Assembly: GCA_963713445.1 (NCBI GenBank)
Contig: CAVQMB010000019.1
Location: forward strand, 5,727 to 69,726
DNA from: CAVQMB01 sp963713445
GTDB taxonomy: Bacteria; Pseudomonadota; Gammaproteobacteria; Competibacterales; Competibacteraceae
DNA length: 64,000 nucleotides
Reading direction: 5' to 3'
In this document: one piece after another, positions 1-9,735 of the stretch
How the letters are laid out: every line of letters begins with the position of its first letter
Position numbering within the stretch: the first letter of the stretch is position 1
Notes under the pieces: model-generated
Told to the model about the DNA's origin: nothing
The model's input: the letters and a program-made list of their open reading frames with translations, nothing else
The model's database searches: none
Made by a program: the position numbers and the translations under genes

Positions 1-2159
1 GGTGATGGCCTCAGCCGACCGCCAGCCGGCCCGATGCCGCAGGGTTCAAGCAAGGCGACCGGGCGCGCTCGCCCATCGCCATGGCTTCGCCGGTCTGATT
101 CCGGAAACCGCTGGCGGTAACGGCAACGTCGGCGACCGGAACCTGCCACGGGCCGACCAATTGATCGCGGCTTACCAGGCCACCGACGGTGCGGTCGCCG
201 ATCGTGATCAGAAAGGTCTTGGCCGCCACGGTGGGAAACCGCAGCACCCGGCGGAGTGCCACATGCAGCGCGATACCGCTGCATGCCAGCGGTTGCGCGG
301 ACGGCGGGTCGTGGCGTGCATCGCGGGTCATCCGCGGCGGTTTGCCGAGCAGCAGCGAGAGCGGCATATCGACCGGCGCCCGGCCCAGCAGGCGGTCATC
401 CACGAGCAACTGCTCCTGCCCGGTGGCGGCGCCCAGCACCGCATACGGGCAGCGCTCCCGCTCGCAGAGCTCGCCGAACCTCGCCAGGGCATCACCGGCA
501 ATGGCCAGTACATAGCGTTCCTGGGCTTCATTGCACCATAGTTCGCGCGGACTCATGCCGGAATCGGCGCTGGGGATCTCACGCAGCTCGACGCGGGCAC
601 CGCGACCGGCGTCATGGACCAGTTCGGGCAGGGCATTGGACAGACCGCCGGCGCCGACATCGTGGATGGACAAGATCGGGTTGTGCTCGCCCAGCGCCCA
701 GCAGCGGTCAATCACTTCCTGGCAGCGGCGCTGGATTTCGGCGTTGTCGCGCTGTACTGACGCGAAGTCCAGAGCCTCGGCACCGCGACCGCTGGCCCGG
801 CTGGAGGCGGCGCCACCACCGAGGCCGATCAGCATGGCTGGGCCGCCCAGCACCACGATCGGAGTGCCGGCGGGTAGCGCTGCCTTGGCAACGTGATCGG
901 CCCGGATGTTGCCCAGTCCACCGGCGATCATGACCGGTTTGTGGTAGCCGTACCAGTGTTCTTGATGACGCAGCTCGAAGCTGCGGAAATAACCGCACAA
1001 GGCCGGGCGGCCAAACTCATTATTATAGGATGCGGCGCCGATCGGGCCGTCCAGCATGATGTCCAGCGCCGAGGCGATCCGGCCGGGCCGGCCGTGGGTC
1101 GGCCGATTCCCACGGTTGCGGGAAATCCTCGATACGCAGATGGGATACCGAAAAGCCCACCAGTCCGGCCTTGGGTCGCGCACCGCGGCCGGTCGCACCT
1201 TCGTCCCGGATCTCGCCGCCGGCGCCGGTGGCCGCGCCGGGGTAGGGCGACACCGCGGTCGGGTGATTGTGAGTTTCGACCTTCATCAGGATGTGGACGG
1301 GCTCGTCGTGGTAGCGATAGCCGCCATTCCCTCCAGCGGGGAAAAACCTGAGTGCGCGCTGCCCGGCGATGACTGACGCGTTGTCATGGTAAGCCGACAG
1401 CACGCCCGCGGGCGCCCGCTCATGAGTGCAGCGGATCATCTCGAACAGGGAATGCGCCTGGGGTTTCCCGTCGACGATCCAGCGGGCATTGAAAATCTTG
1501 TGCCGGCAGTGTTCGGAATTGGCCTGGGCGAACATCATCAGTTCGGCGTCGGTGGGATCGCGCCCCAGTTTGCGGAACGCCGCCACCAGATAATCGATCT
1601 CGTCGGCCGCCAGGGCCAGACCCAGCGCCTCGTTGGCCTCGGCCAGGGCTTTTGACCCAGCGGCCAGCACCGCGATGGTCTGCAGCGGCCGTGGGGCGGC
1701 GTGTTCAAACAACAGCGCAGGGTCGGCGTCGCCTGCAAGCACCACCTGGGTCATGCGGTCGTGCAGCAGTGGCCCGGCGGCGGCAAGCCGCTGCCGCGAC
1801 AGCGGTTCAGTGGTCGTAAGCCTCCAGGCAATGCCGCGCTCGATGCGGTGTACCTTGCCCAGCCCGCATTGGCGGGCGATATCGGTGGCTTTGGACGACC
1901 ACGGTGACAGTGTACCCGGGCGCGGGGTGACCAGCAGATCGGCCGGACGGGGTGCCTGAGGGTGAGTGGCATCCGGGCCGTAGCGCAGCAGTTGCTCCAG
2001 TACCTGGCGTTCTCCGGCGGTCAGCGGCGCATCGAGCTCGACAAAATGCTGGTAACGCGCCGCGATCTCGACCAGGTCGGGTAGCGGGTCAAGCAACCGG
2101 ATGGAAAGGCGGGCGAGCCGGAAGGGGGACAGTGCCGGACTACCGGGGAGAACAAGCAT
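1..2159 (-). CDS. purL: Phosphoribosylformylglycinamidine synthase, 3' end outside window, frameshifted
   Basis: Large single-chain FGAM synthase of purine synthesis: glutamine amide nitrogen is transferred to FGAR with ATP. The start is ATG at 2159. The PurS-like and linker regions fill about residues 1-200, followed by the conserved block AQANSEHCRHKIF (about 211-223) and KVETHNHPTAVSPYPGAATG of the first AIRS-like ATP domain. Downstream, GGGAASS, DFASVQRDN and HDVGAGGLSNALPELV match the E. coli enzyme closely. The glutaminase domain lies beyond the window edge. The gene does not read through. One extra base in the GGG run near 1095-1097 breaks the frame between WESAD and GRPGRIASALDIM. A compensated pair lies near 25-50 (GERAPVALL is scrambled), and an extra base near 12-13 creates a TGA before EAIT. 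Conservation on both sides of each break suggests consensus errors rather than decay. Confidence 0.93.
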
Positions 2160-2251
2160 GCTGTTGGATCATCGGGTAGATTGAATTCTGCGCGCATGAT
2201 ACTGGAAAAGCGCGGTGGCCGGTTAGCGGGGCCGGCGTGGTTAGTGCAGGA

Positions 2252-4207
2252 TCAATTCAACAGTATGTCTGACAAAGGCATGGACTCGCCGATCAGGTGG
2301 CCCTGAGCGCAGTCAATTTCGAGCTCCTTCAGCAGCGCCAGTGTGCATTCGGTCTCGACGTATTCCGCGACCGTCTTGACGCCTAGCATATGGGCAATGT
2401 GGATTATGGTTTGCACCAGTTCCCGATCGATCGGATCGTCCGTCATGCGACGTATCAATGTGCCGTCCAGTTTGATGTAGTCGACCGGCAGATCCCGCAG
2501 GTACCCCACAGTCGTCATGCCACTACCAAAATCATCGATCGCAAACCGGCAGCCGTGTTGCTTGAGCCGGCGGATGAACCCGGACGACCTGCCCCGATCG
2601 GCAATTGCCGCCGTCTCGGTGATCTCGATGCAAAGCGTCGACCCCGGCACCTGAGTGCGTTGCAGCTCGCCGACGATGTAGTCGTAGAGCTCGGGGTGGT
2701 CGAGCGAATAAGCTGAGATATTGATGCTGACCAGCATTGGTTGTGGCAACCGGGCCTTATGGGCGGCCAGCCATTCCAGAACCCCGCTGATGACGTGACG
2801 GTCGAGTCGAGTCGAAAGGCCGAAGCGTTCGGCGGCATGCAGGAAATCGTTCGGCATCACCAGCGTTCCGTCGGGCTCGACCAGTCGTAGCAGAATTTCG
2901 TAGCTGGGCACATCACAGCTACCCGCGTTGACCGGAGCAATCGGTTGACAGAAGAATTGCAGGCGCTTGTCGTCGAGCGCCTGGTTGAGGCGGTATACCC
3001 AGTGGATTTCCCGATAACGCTGGTGCAGATCAGCGTCGCCGTCGTGGTAGACGTGCACGCGGTTGCGGCCTCCCTCTTTGGCCATCATGCAGGCCGTGTC
3101 CGCCATCCTCAGCGCAACATCATCACTAGGGCAATTGGCGTCGATCGACGACAGGCCAATACTGACACCTACCGATAACATTTGTCCGTGCCAGGCAAAG
3201 CGGAACTCTTCAACCTGGCGTCGCAGCTGCTCAATGCGTGTCCGCGCCTTCGCCAGATCGCAATCCAGCATCAACAGGGCAAATTCGTCGCCGCCCAGGC
3301 GAGCTACGACATCGTCATCGCGGACGCTGTGCTGAAACAAACCCGCTAGCTGGCGCAGCAGATTGTCGCCGGCCACATGACCGGATGTGTCGTTGATAAT
3401 CTTGAACAGATCAATGTCCAGATACCCGAGCACGTGCCGGGTATCGTGATCCCGGGCGGAGGCGAGCGCCCGGTCAAGACAGACCTCGAACTGGCGCCGG
3501 TTGTAGAGTCCGGTTAGCGGGTCATGAGTGGCCTGATAGTGCAATTCGCGCTGTGCGGCATGCAGCTTGTCGACAGTTTCCCGAAGGCGCTCGATGGCCA
3601 GGGCTGAGGCAATCTTGGTGGCCGCCATCGAGGCGATGGTGGTCATGATTTCCAGATGTTCCGGGGTATAGAAGTTCGCTTGCGGGTGCTCGGAATCGAT
3701 GACCCCGATGACCTTGCCTTCAAAGAAGATCGGCACGGCCAGTTCCGACTGGCGGGCCTCGTCATCCAGGATGTATCGATCATCGGTTTGGGTGTCCCGC
3801 ACCAGCTCCGGCTCGCCGGTCACCGCGACTGCACCAACGATGCCCTTGCCAAGCGGAACAACGATGGGATCGAGAATTTCCTTGGCAACCGGATTCTTGG
3901 GTCCGTGGGCCGCCCGCTGGATGAGCGTCTGACCGCTTTCATCAAGCAGATAGATTACGCAGTCCAGAAAGCCGAGCTGTGCGATGGCACTCTTGGCGAC
4001 CAACCACAATATGTCATCCATCGACGACTGTTGCAGCAGACCAAGAGCCAGCTCGTTGATGATCTGCAGATAGTGGGCCCGGCGTTTGAGGTCTTGATAA
4101 AATCCGTTGATGCCTTGATCGACCAAGTAACAATCCTCGAACGTTATCCGTGGGCTAAACGACGCTTCCTCGCTGCCTGTTTCGGCCTTTAGTATCGGTC
4201 TTCCCAC
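2252..4207 (-). CDS. GAF-GGDEF-EAL c-di-GMP turnover enzyme
   Basis: Cytoplasmic protein of 651 residues with no membrane segment. A GAF-like sensor covers about residues 45-205. The GGDEF domain (about 225-385) has an intact GGDEF signature at 305-309, preceded by RDDD (296-299) at the five-residue spacing of a product-inhibition I-site. The EAL domain (about 405-650) has YEILLRL in place of the usual EVLLR-type motif, then DDFGSG (558-563), YIKLDG and AEYVET, so the metal-binding acidic residues are kept. Both diguanylate cyclase and phosphodiesterase activity are therefore possible; which dominates cannot be read from sequence. It lies 39 bases downstream of an MshEN-like gene on the same strand and is probably co-transcribed with it. 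The GAF ligand is unknown. Confidence 0.93.
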   Translation of the reverse strand: MGRPILKAETGSEEASFSPRITFEDCYLVDQGINGFYQDLKRRAHYLQIINELALGLLQQSSMDDILWLVAKSAIAQLGFLDCVIYLLDESGQTLIQRAAHGPKNPVAKEILDPIVVPLGKGIVGAVAVTGEPELVRDTQTDDRYILDDEARQSELAVPIFFEGKVIGVIDSEHPQANFYTPEHLEIMTTIASMAATKIASALAIERLRETVDKLHAAQRELHYQATHDPLTGLYNRRQFEVCLDRALASARDHDTRHVLGYLDIDLFKIINDTSGHVAGDNLLRQLAGLFQHSVRDDDVVARLGGDEFALLMLDCDLAKARTRIEQLRRQVEEFRFAWHGQMLSVGVSIGLSSIDANCPSDDVALRMADTACMMAKEGGRNRVHVYHDGDADLHQRYREIHWVYRLNQALDDKRLQFFCQPIAPVNAGSCDVPSYEILLRLVEPDGTLVMPNDFLHAAERFGLSTRLDRHVISGVLEWLAAHKARLPQPMLVSINISAYSLDHPELYDYIVGELQRTQVPGSTLCIEITETAAIADRGRSSGFIRRLKQHGCRFAIDDFGSGMTTVGYLRDLPVDYIKLDGTLIRRMTDDPIDRELVQTIIHIAHMLGVKTVAEYVETECTLALLKELEIDCAQGHLIGESMPLSDILLN

Positions 4208-4246
4208 GCCGGTCTGTCCAGGACATGCCGGGTGTTGCCGGCTTCG

Positions 4247-5296
4247 CTATAGATCCTCGGTGTAAATTACGTAGAGTGGTTCGATCGAAGTCTCGTAGCG
4301 TATCGACAGACAGTGGCTGAAAGGCGGGATGGTGGTTTGTACAGGGCCGTGCTGGCAGTCATAGCCGAGCCTGCCGAGACGATTGCACAACAAGTCGTTG
4401 AGATCGGTCAGTTTCCGGGCAACGGCCTGTTCGCCAGATGGATCATCCAGACTGTTATTGGCTGAGGCGTTGCCGCCGATCAGATGATTCCACGAGCTGA
4501 GCAGAAGCACGCTGATCGAGTAATAGGATTTCTTCTGGAAGAATCCTTTCTTCTTGATGACATAGCGCGTAGCGTACACATTGTACTGATTGGGTGGTGG
4601 CAGTTCTTTGTCGGCAGCGACGGCTTTCGCCACCGATCCCTCGCTGTAGAAAAACTCATGAATTAATTTGACGGATTGCTCGATTACCGCGTGATCGAAG
4701 GTGTCCTCAAGCACATCCGCCAGTTCCAGATGGTCGACATTGGTGGCTTGCTTGAAATCAGCGAGGTGTCGGTACATGTCGTTCTGGCTGAGATAGCCCA
4801 GAGCGATCAGGGCCTCACCGAGATAAAAGTGATTATTGCTTTGCGCTTCAAGGAGATCATGGAGTTGCGCCTCCTTGATGAAGCCCATCGCTATGGCCAC
4901 TTCGCCGAACTTACGTTTGTTGCCCTGTTGCGCTGCCAGAATCTGATCAACGTCCTTCTGGGTGAAATAGCCGTGTTTGATGCCCAGTTCCCCCAGCAGT
5001 GCCCGGTGCTGTTTCTGGAGCCGAACCGCTGCGGCAATTTGCGCCTGACTAACCACCCCGTTTTGGACCAGATAATCGTTGAAAAACTGTTCTCTGCCTG
5101 GGGTTTTGTCGAGCTTGAGATCGCGAGTCGATTCCACGAGTTTCTCGTTGGCTACAGGTAAGGGCATTGGGCCGTCAGGAGAATATAGAGTGAGTGTAGT
5201 GGATGTCGTCGCCGATGCCACATCCCCGCTGGTCTGGTGGCCTGCCGGTGCGGCCTGTGACGGTCTGCCCGGTATCGCGCGCGGTTGCCGGCACAC
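4247..5296 (-). CDS. MshEN-repeat protein, putative c-di-GMP effector
   Basis: Up to 349 residues; a later ATG at 5167 (MPLPVANEK) would give 306 and fits better with where conservation seems to begin. No strong Shine-Dalgarno decides between them. The middle holds two or three repeats of the GspE/MshE N-terminal type, with cores LGELGIKHGYFTQKDVDQIL, FGEVAIAMGFIKEAQLHDLL and LGEALIALGYLSQNDMYRHL. This is the fold that binds c-di-GMP in MshE. There is no ATPase domain. The C-terminal 150 residues are unrecognised; VLEDTFDHAVIEQ faintly recalls CheX-like domains. The adjacent downstream gene makes or degrades c-di-GMP, so this is a plausible effector of a local circuit. That role is inferred. 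Confidence 0.8.
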   Translation of the reverse strand: MCRQPRAIPGRPSQAAPAGHQTSGDVASATTSTTLTLYSPDGPMPLPVANEKLVESTRDLKLDKTPGREQFFNDYLVQNGVVSQAQIAAAVRLQKQHRALLGELGIKHGYFTQKDVDQILAAQQGNKRKFGEVAIAMGFIKEAQLHDLLEAQSNNHFYLGEALIALGYLSQNDMYRHLADFKQATNVDHLELADVLEDTFDHAVIEQSVKLIHEFFYSEGSVAKAVAADKELPPPNQYNVYATRYVIKKKGFFQKKSYYSISVLLLSSWNHLIGGNASANNSLDDPSGEQAVARKLTDLNDLLCNRLGRLGYDCQHGPVQTTIPPFSHCLSIRYETSIEPLYVIYTEDL

Positions 5297-5698
5297 ATGA
5301 CCTCGTACACAGTCTTTGACGTTTCGCCGCGCTGTCCATGGCGGGCCTTTAAATTAAACGCTTTGTTTCCTGAATTATGCATGGCGTGTGCCAGATGCTG
5401 CGGCGCAGCCTGACAGCGTCAAAAACGCATGGTTTGCCAGGAATCTGCAGCAATTCACAGCGTGGCCTGGCGGCGAGCACGGTGTTTGACTGCGTTTTCG
5501 ATACGGCATGTGACCAATCGCGTCAGTCATTTACCCAAGGATGTTACACCAGTGCTAAAAATTCGGACTTGACAGAAAGGAATGGTAACATTCCAGTAGC
5601 AGAATAGTGGGTTGAGTTCAATCGGATTGTGTTCTCTGCCTCGTTCACGAAAGGTTCCATTTGAATGTTACTAATTGCAAAAAAATAGGAGGCCTGAT
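5297..5698. promoter_or_regulatory. AT-richer intergenic region with repeated GRATGTTAC motif and palindrome
   Basis: No convincing gene in these 400 bases. A TTGACA hexamer (5569-5574) is followed five bases later by the palindrome GGAATG-GTAA-CATTCC (5579-5594). The same core occurs as GGATGTTAC (5539-5547), inside the palindrome on the minus strand (GGAATGTTACC), and as GAATGTTAC (5663-5671). Three copies within 135 bases upstream of a gene start with a strong AGGAGG suggest operators of a lost or distant regulator. The gene they face is now a remnant. No clear -10 hexamer is seen. Confidence 0.4.
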
Positions 5699-6150
5699 AT
5701 GACCGCGCTACCGATTTCCAAGCAGCCTCGCGACAGCGTCAACAGCGCACGGCACATGGTCATACTGGCGGCCAGGGTGTCCTGGGCGCCAAGCAGTATG
5801 CCGTTGAAACACTGCCCGTTATTGATGTCGCACCGCTCTTTCGCAGCAATCTGGCTGACAAACGGAAGGTTGCCGACGCGCTGGCTGAGGCGGCGCATGA
5901 CATTGGCTTTTTTTACATTTCCAATCATCCCATTCCGCAGTCCACAATCGATAATGTTTATGCCAAGGCGGAGCGGTTTTTCAATTTGCCGGACTATCGA
6001 AAGTTCGAGTGTTACATTGGCAATTCCCGTAACCACAGGGGCTATGTACCCCATCAGTGCTTGATGATGATCTTCAATTCAGCGGCTTGGCGTTCAACCG
6101 CCGGGAATCTGGATTGTCGCTCCCGCCGGAATATAATGCGCGTCGTTTAG
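5699..6150 (+). pseudogene. Truncated, frameshifted 2-oxoglutarate/Fe(II) oxygenase remnant (IPNS-like N-terminus)
   Basis: A near-perfect AGGAGG precedes ATG 5699, but that frame (MTALPISKQPRD) gives no recognisable protein. In the next frame, from about 5800, the translation reads LPVIDVAPLFRS, then HDIGFFYISNHPIPQ, FFNLPDYRKF and IGNSRNHRGYVP. This is the DIOX_N region of isopenicillin-N-synthase/ethylene-forming-enzyme-type oxygenases. Similarity stops near 6055, and the frame runs to TAG 6148-6150, across the 3' end of the convergent amidase gene. The whole catalytic double-stranded beta-helix, with its HxD...H iron site, is missing. This is a remnant cut by a rearrangement beside amiB and also frameshifted. 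Confidence 0.75.
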
Positions 6151-7680
6151 ACCGTTAACCGCGATTAAATTGTCCAGGCTGACATCGTAACGGTGGGCAA
6201 TGGTGCTCAGGGTATCGCCTTTGCGAACGGTGTAGGGGCGGGTATCGGGTGCTTTCTTATCCGCAATGCGCAGGCCCAGTCCCGGCCGGTGATCCACATA
6301 AGCTTCAATGCCCTGCAGGATGGCTCCGGCCAAGTGCTGCTGGTAGCGGTTGTTGGCCAGCTGGTGCTCTTCAGTGGGGTTAGAGATGAAGGCCGTCTCG
6401 ATCAGGATGGACGGAATCTCCGGCGCTTTGAGAACGGCGAAATTGGCTCGTTCGACCCGGTCGCTGTGCAGGTCGCCGATATCCCCCAGTTGCTGCAGTA
6501 CGTCTTTGGCGAGGTCGTCACTGTCGGCCAGGATGGCATCGTGGACCATGTCAAACACCACTTTCCGCAGCTTCTGGTCGCCTATATCGAGCGCCCCCTC
6601 CGCTTCGTCGGAATCGTTTTCAGACTTTGCCAGCCAGCGCGCCAACGTGCTCGAAGCTCCTTTGGTCGAAAGCATGAAAACCATCGAACCGGTGGCGTTG
6701 GCCGCGAGTCCCGGCGTCGAGTTGGCATGAATCGAGATGAACAGGTCAGCCTTATGGCGCTGGGCGATGGTAATGCGCTCATGAAGCGGGATGAAGATGT
6801 CCCGGTTCCGTGTCATAAATGCATGCATGTGCGGCTGGGCGTCGATGAGCCGCTTCAGTTTCTTGCCTATCGCCAGCACGACGTTCTTCTCCTCGATGCC
6901 ATCGGGTCCGACTGCACCGGTGTCCTTGCCGCCGTGCCCCGGGTCGATGGCTACCAGAATATCGCGCCGGTGGAGCTTGAGGTCAGATGGCGCAATAAGC
7001 GCTCTTGGGGTGGTCTGCGGCGCACTGCTCGTATGCGGGCTGCGCTGCGCTGCGGCCGGCCGCTCGATACTGGCCGTCCGGCTGTTACGGGGCGCTTCGG
7101 CATGCCGCTGGTGGTGGTCGGCCGTTGACGTTTTCTCTTGTGTGGGTTTGGCAATAACGTGCTGAGCATCGGTGGGCGTTGGTTTCATGCTCAGCAGTTT
7201 CAGCCTTGGCAGATGCTTCCTGGTCATTGCGACCTTGATGATCCTGGCGTCGGCGGGAATCGCCTGCGGTTGGTTGAACGCGACATTGGCCGGATCCCGG
7301 TAAATGGGGCGGTGATTGCGAAACAGGTCCAGTACCAGATGATCACCGTTGTGGCGTACCACGGTCGCCCGGGCCAGCATCGGCCGCCTGAGGTCAAGTA
7401 CGATTCGCAATGTGCCGCGGCGGCTACCGCTGCGCAGGTCCTTGACATCGTTCGAGCGCAGCCCGGCACGCAAATCGGTCGCGCGGGTGTCCTTGAGGTC
7501 GACTACCAGGCGCGGCGGGTTCGGCAGCAGAAAGCTGCGATACGCGGGCGCGCCGCTGAGACTGAACACTACCTGAGATCCGTCAGGCAACACATTGATT
7601 CGTCCGCCGCTGACCTCTAGCTGGCCAGCGACACCTAGCGCACTGAATGAACACAAAAGCAGTGCCGCGATTAGCTTCAT
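6094..7680 (-). CDS. amiB: N-acetylmuramoyl-L-alanine amidase with AMIN and LysM domains
   Basis: Periplasmic cell-division amidase that cleaves the stem peptide from septal peptidoglycan. ATG 7680 is chosen because a signal peptide starts there (MKLIAALLLCSFSALGVAGQ); an upstream GTG (7698) is possible. An AMIN domain (about residues 22-120) is followed by a Pro/Thr/Ser-rich linker, then Amidase_3 (about 205-430) with zinc ligands in AIDPGHGGKDTGAVG and FISIHANS and the catalytic glutamate in SILIETAFISNP. A LysM repeat closes the protein (YTVRKGDTLSTIAHRYDVSL). The order nnr-tsaE-amiB is that of E. coli, where mutL follows; here a broken oxygenase follows instead. The amiB/amiC choice rests on synteny and LysM. 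Confidence 0.92.
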   Translation of the reverse strand: MKLIAALLLCSFSALGVAGQLEVSGGRINVLPDGSQVVFSLSGAPAYRSFLLPNPPRLVVDLKDTRATDLRAGLRSNDVKDLRSGSRRGTLRIVLDLRRPMLARATVVRHNGDHLVLDLFRNHRPIYRDPANVAFNQPQAIPADARIIKVAMTRKHLPRLKLLSMKPTPTDAQHVIAKPTQEKTSTADHHQRHAEAPRNSRTASIERPAAAQRSPHTSSAPQTTPRALIAPSDLKLHRRDILVAIDPGHGGKDTGAVGPDGIEEKNVVLAIGKKLKRLIDAQPHMHAFMTRNRDIFIPLHERITIAQRHKADLFISIHANSTPGLAANATGSMVFMLSTKGASSTLARWLAKSENDSDEAEGALDIGDQKLRKVVFDMVHDAILADSDDLAKDVLQQLGDIGDLHSDRVERANFAVLKAPEIPSILIETAFISNPTEEHQLANNRYQQHLAGAILQGIEAYVDHRPGLGLRIADKKAPDTRPYTVRKGDTLSTIAHRYDVSLDNLIAVNGLNDAHYIPAGATIQIPGG

Positions 7681-7754
7681 CAGCGGATTCGTCGTCACGG
7701 CTGCAATCTCACGGTTGAATATTTGTATTAACGTGGAAATTACAACAATCTCCC

Positions 7755-8225
7755 TTAAGTGTTGGTATTTTGCGACAAGCTGGTAATGACATGCAATCCC
7801 CCGTTGCCGCCTGCAAGCTGGCAATGACGGCCTCCATTGCTGGAACTGAGGGTTATCTCAAGCGTGGCGGATGGCAGCCAGCCCAGACCGCGTTCCGGCC
7901 ACTCGATCAGGATCAGCGCGTCGTCGCTGGCGTCGCGCAGCCCGAGATAGTCCAGCTCTTCCGGATCAGCCAGTCGGTAGAGGTCGCAGTGAAGCACGTG
8001 ACGACCACCGGCAGTGTAGGGTTCCACCATGGTGTAGGTGGGACTCTTCACTGGCCCCGGGTGGCCCAGTGCGTGCAGCAGGCCGCGCACCAGCGTAGTC
8101 TTGCCGGCGCCCAGGTCTCCATGGAGATAAACCACACCGTGGTCCGGTAACAGCCTGGCGAGTCGGGCCCCCAGGGTTTCGGTAGCCGCGCTGTCGGGTA
8201 GATCCAGGTCGAGGGTAATGGTCAC
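7755..8225 (-). CDS. tsaE: tRNA threonylcarbamoyladenosine biosynthesis ATPase TsaE
   Basis: P-loop ATPase that works with TsaB, TsaC and TsaD in making t6A37 on ANN-decoding tRNAs. Walker A is GDLGAGKTT. KSPTYTMVEPY and the acidic HCDLYRLADPEELDYLGL and ILIEWPERG blocks are diagnostic. The start is taken as GTG 8225, because its GTGA overlaps the TGA of nnr, which implies translational coupling; an upstream GTG at 8243 is also open. It ends with a polar, low-conservation tail. It is second in the nnr-tsaE-amiB cluster. Confidence 0.93.
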   Translation of the reverse strand: MTITLDLDLPDSAATETLGARLARLLPDHGVVYLHGDLGAGKTTLVRGLLHALGHPGPVKSPTYTMVEPYTAGGRHVLHCDLYRLADPEELDYLGLRDASDDALILIEWPERGLGWLPSATLEITLSSSNGGRHCQLAGGNGGLHVITSLSQNTNT

Positions 8226-9712
8226 GGATTGATCAGGGCGCACAGCGGACCGAACAGATCTGTGGCCAGCAGACCGCGTTCACCGGTTGCCAGCGCCGCA
8301 TGGTCGGCCGCGGTCGCATGCAGCCAGACGCCCAGGCAGGCGGCTTCGAACACCGGTGCGCCCTGAGCTCGCAGGCTGGTGATGACCCCGGTCAGTACGT
8401 CCCCCATGCCGCCGGTCGCCATGCCTGGATTGCCGGCGTGAATCAAGGCCGGACTGCGACCGGCAGTGCTGACCAGGCTGCCTGCGCCTTTGAGGACAAC
8501 GGTGCCGCCGTAGCGTTGGGTAAGCTGGGTGCTTGCCGCGAACCGGTCGGCTTGGACACTGGCGGTGCTGCCGCCGAGTAGGCGGCCGGCTTCACCCGGA
8601 TGCGGCGTCAGGATCCAGTCGTCACGCCGTTGTGGTGAGCGCGCCAGCAGATTGAGGGCGTCAGCGTCCAGCACCAATGGCAGACCGCTGGCAAGTGCAG
8701 CGGACCACAGGGTAACGCTCCAGTCCCCGCACCCCAGCCCGGGACCCAACGCAACCACGGTGGCCCGTTCCAGTAGCGGTGCGAGGTCGGTCGCGGTGGC
8801 CACCCCGCGGAACATGATTTCGGGTCGTGCTGCGGCATGGGCAACGGCATGCTCGGAGCGGGTGGCGACGCTGACCAGGCCAGCGCCGCCACGGGCCGCG
8901 GCTTCAGCAGCCATGCGGGCAGCGCCGCCAAAACCGTGATCGCCACCAATGACCAGTACGTGGCCGAACAATCCCTTGTGGGCTGTGCGTGGTCGCCGGG
9001 CCAGGATGTCGGCGCGGTCAGCGGCGGCATAGCGCCAGCTGGCGGGTGCCAGTTCGGCGTAAATGTTGGCCGGGACCGCCAGATCGTCGAACCGGATCTC
9101 GCCGCAGTAGTCGGGCGCCTCACCAGTGAACAGCCCCTGTTTGAGGCCGATGAAGGTCACCGTCAGGGTCGCCTGAACGGCACAGCCCAGCACCGCGCCG
9201 GTATCGGCCTGCAGGCCGGATGGAATATCGATGGCCAGAACCGGTATGGGTCGTTCGTTGATGGCATCGACCGCGGTCCGCCATACCCCGCTGACAGGCC
9301 GCGCCAGCCCGGTGCCGAACATGGCATCGACAATGACGTCCACCGCATCCAGTCCGGTCGGTTCGAACGGCAGTACCTGGACGCCGGCGTCCACCGTATC
9401 CTGCCAGGCCTGACGGGCGTCGCCGCGCAGGCTGGCCGGATCGGCAAGCGCCAGCACATGGGCCTGGATGCCATGCTCATGTGCCAGCCGCGCCAGCACA
9501 TAGCCATCCCCGCCGTTGTTGCCGGCACCACAGACTACCGCGATCGAGCCGGCCGTCGGCCAGCGCTAGCGCAATGCCGTCAATGCCACCGCACCGGCCC
9601 GGTTCATCAGGACATAACCCGGAATGCCGCGTTCCTGGATGGCAAGCCGATCCAGTTCGCGGACCTGTTCACTCCGGTACAATGCGACCGGAAGTCCGTC
9701 GTTTAGCGTCAT
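8222..9712 (-). CDS. nnr: Bifunctional NAD(P)H-hydrate epimerase/dehydratase, in-frame TAG
   Basis: Repairs hydrated NAD(P)H. The N-terminal half (YjeF_N, epimerase) begins MTLNDGLPVALYRSEQVREL at ATG 9712 and includes CGAGNNGGDGYVLARL. The C-terminal half (ADP-dependent dehydratase) has GLFGHVLVIGGDHGFGGAAR, ILTPHPGEAGRLLG and GNPGMATGGMGDVLTG. Codon 49 is a TAG (9566-9568) within GCGCTAGCGC. The reading frame is the same on both sides, and the flanks (LTALR, then RWPTAGSIAVVCGAGNNGG) are what the family shows there. The stop therefore looks like a substitution or base-call error, not a true end; if real, only the dehydratase half would be made from an internal start. Start codons of nnr and queG are 23 bases apart and divergent. 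Confidence 0.9.
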
Positions 9713-9735
9713 CGCTTTGCCGTTCCCCAATCCTT

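Noticed and set aside
1023..1198. Two overlapping minus-strand ORFs as separate genes
   Set aside because: Both are parts of purL joined by one indel at 1095-1097.
9566..9568. TAG as a pyrrolysine or recoded codon
   Set aside because: No methylamine methyltransferase or pyl gene is visible, and the family has no such residue; an error or nonsense mutation is simpler.
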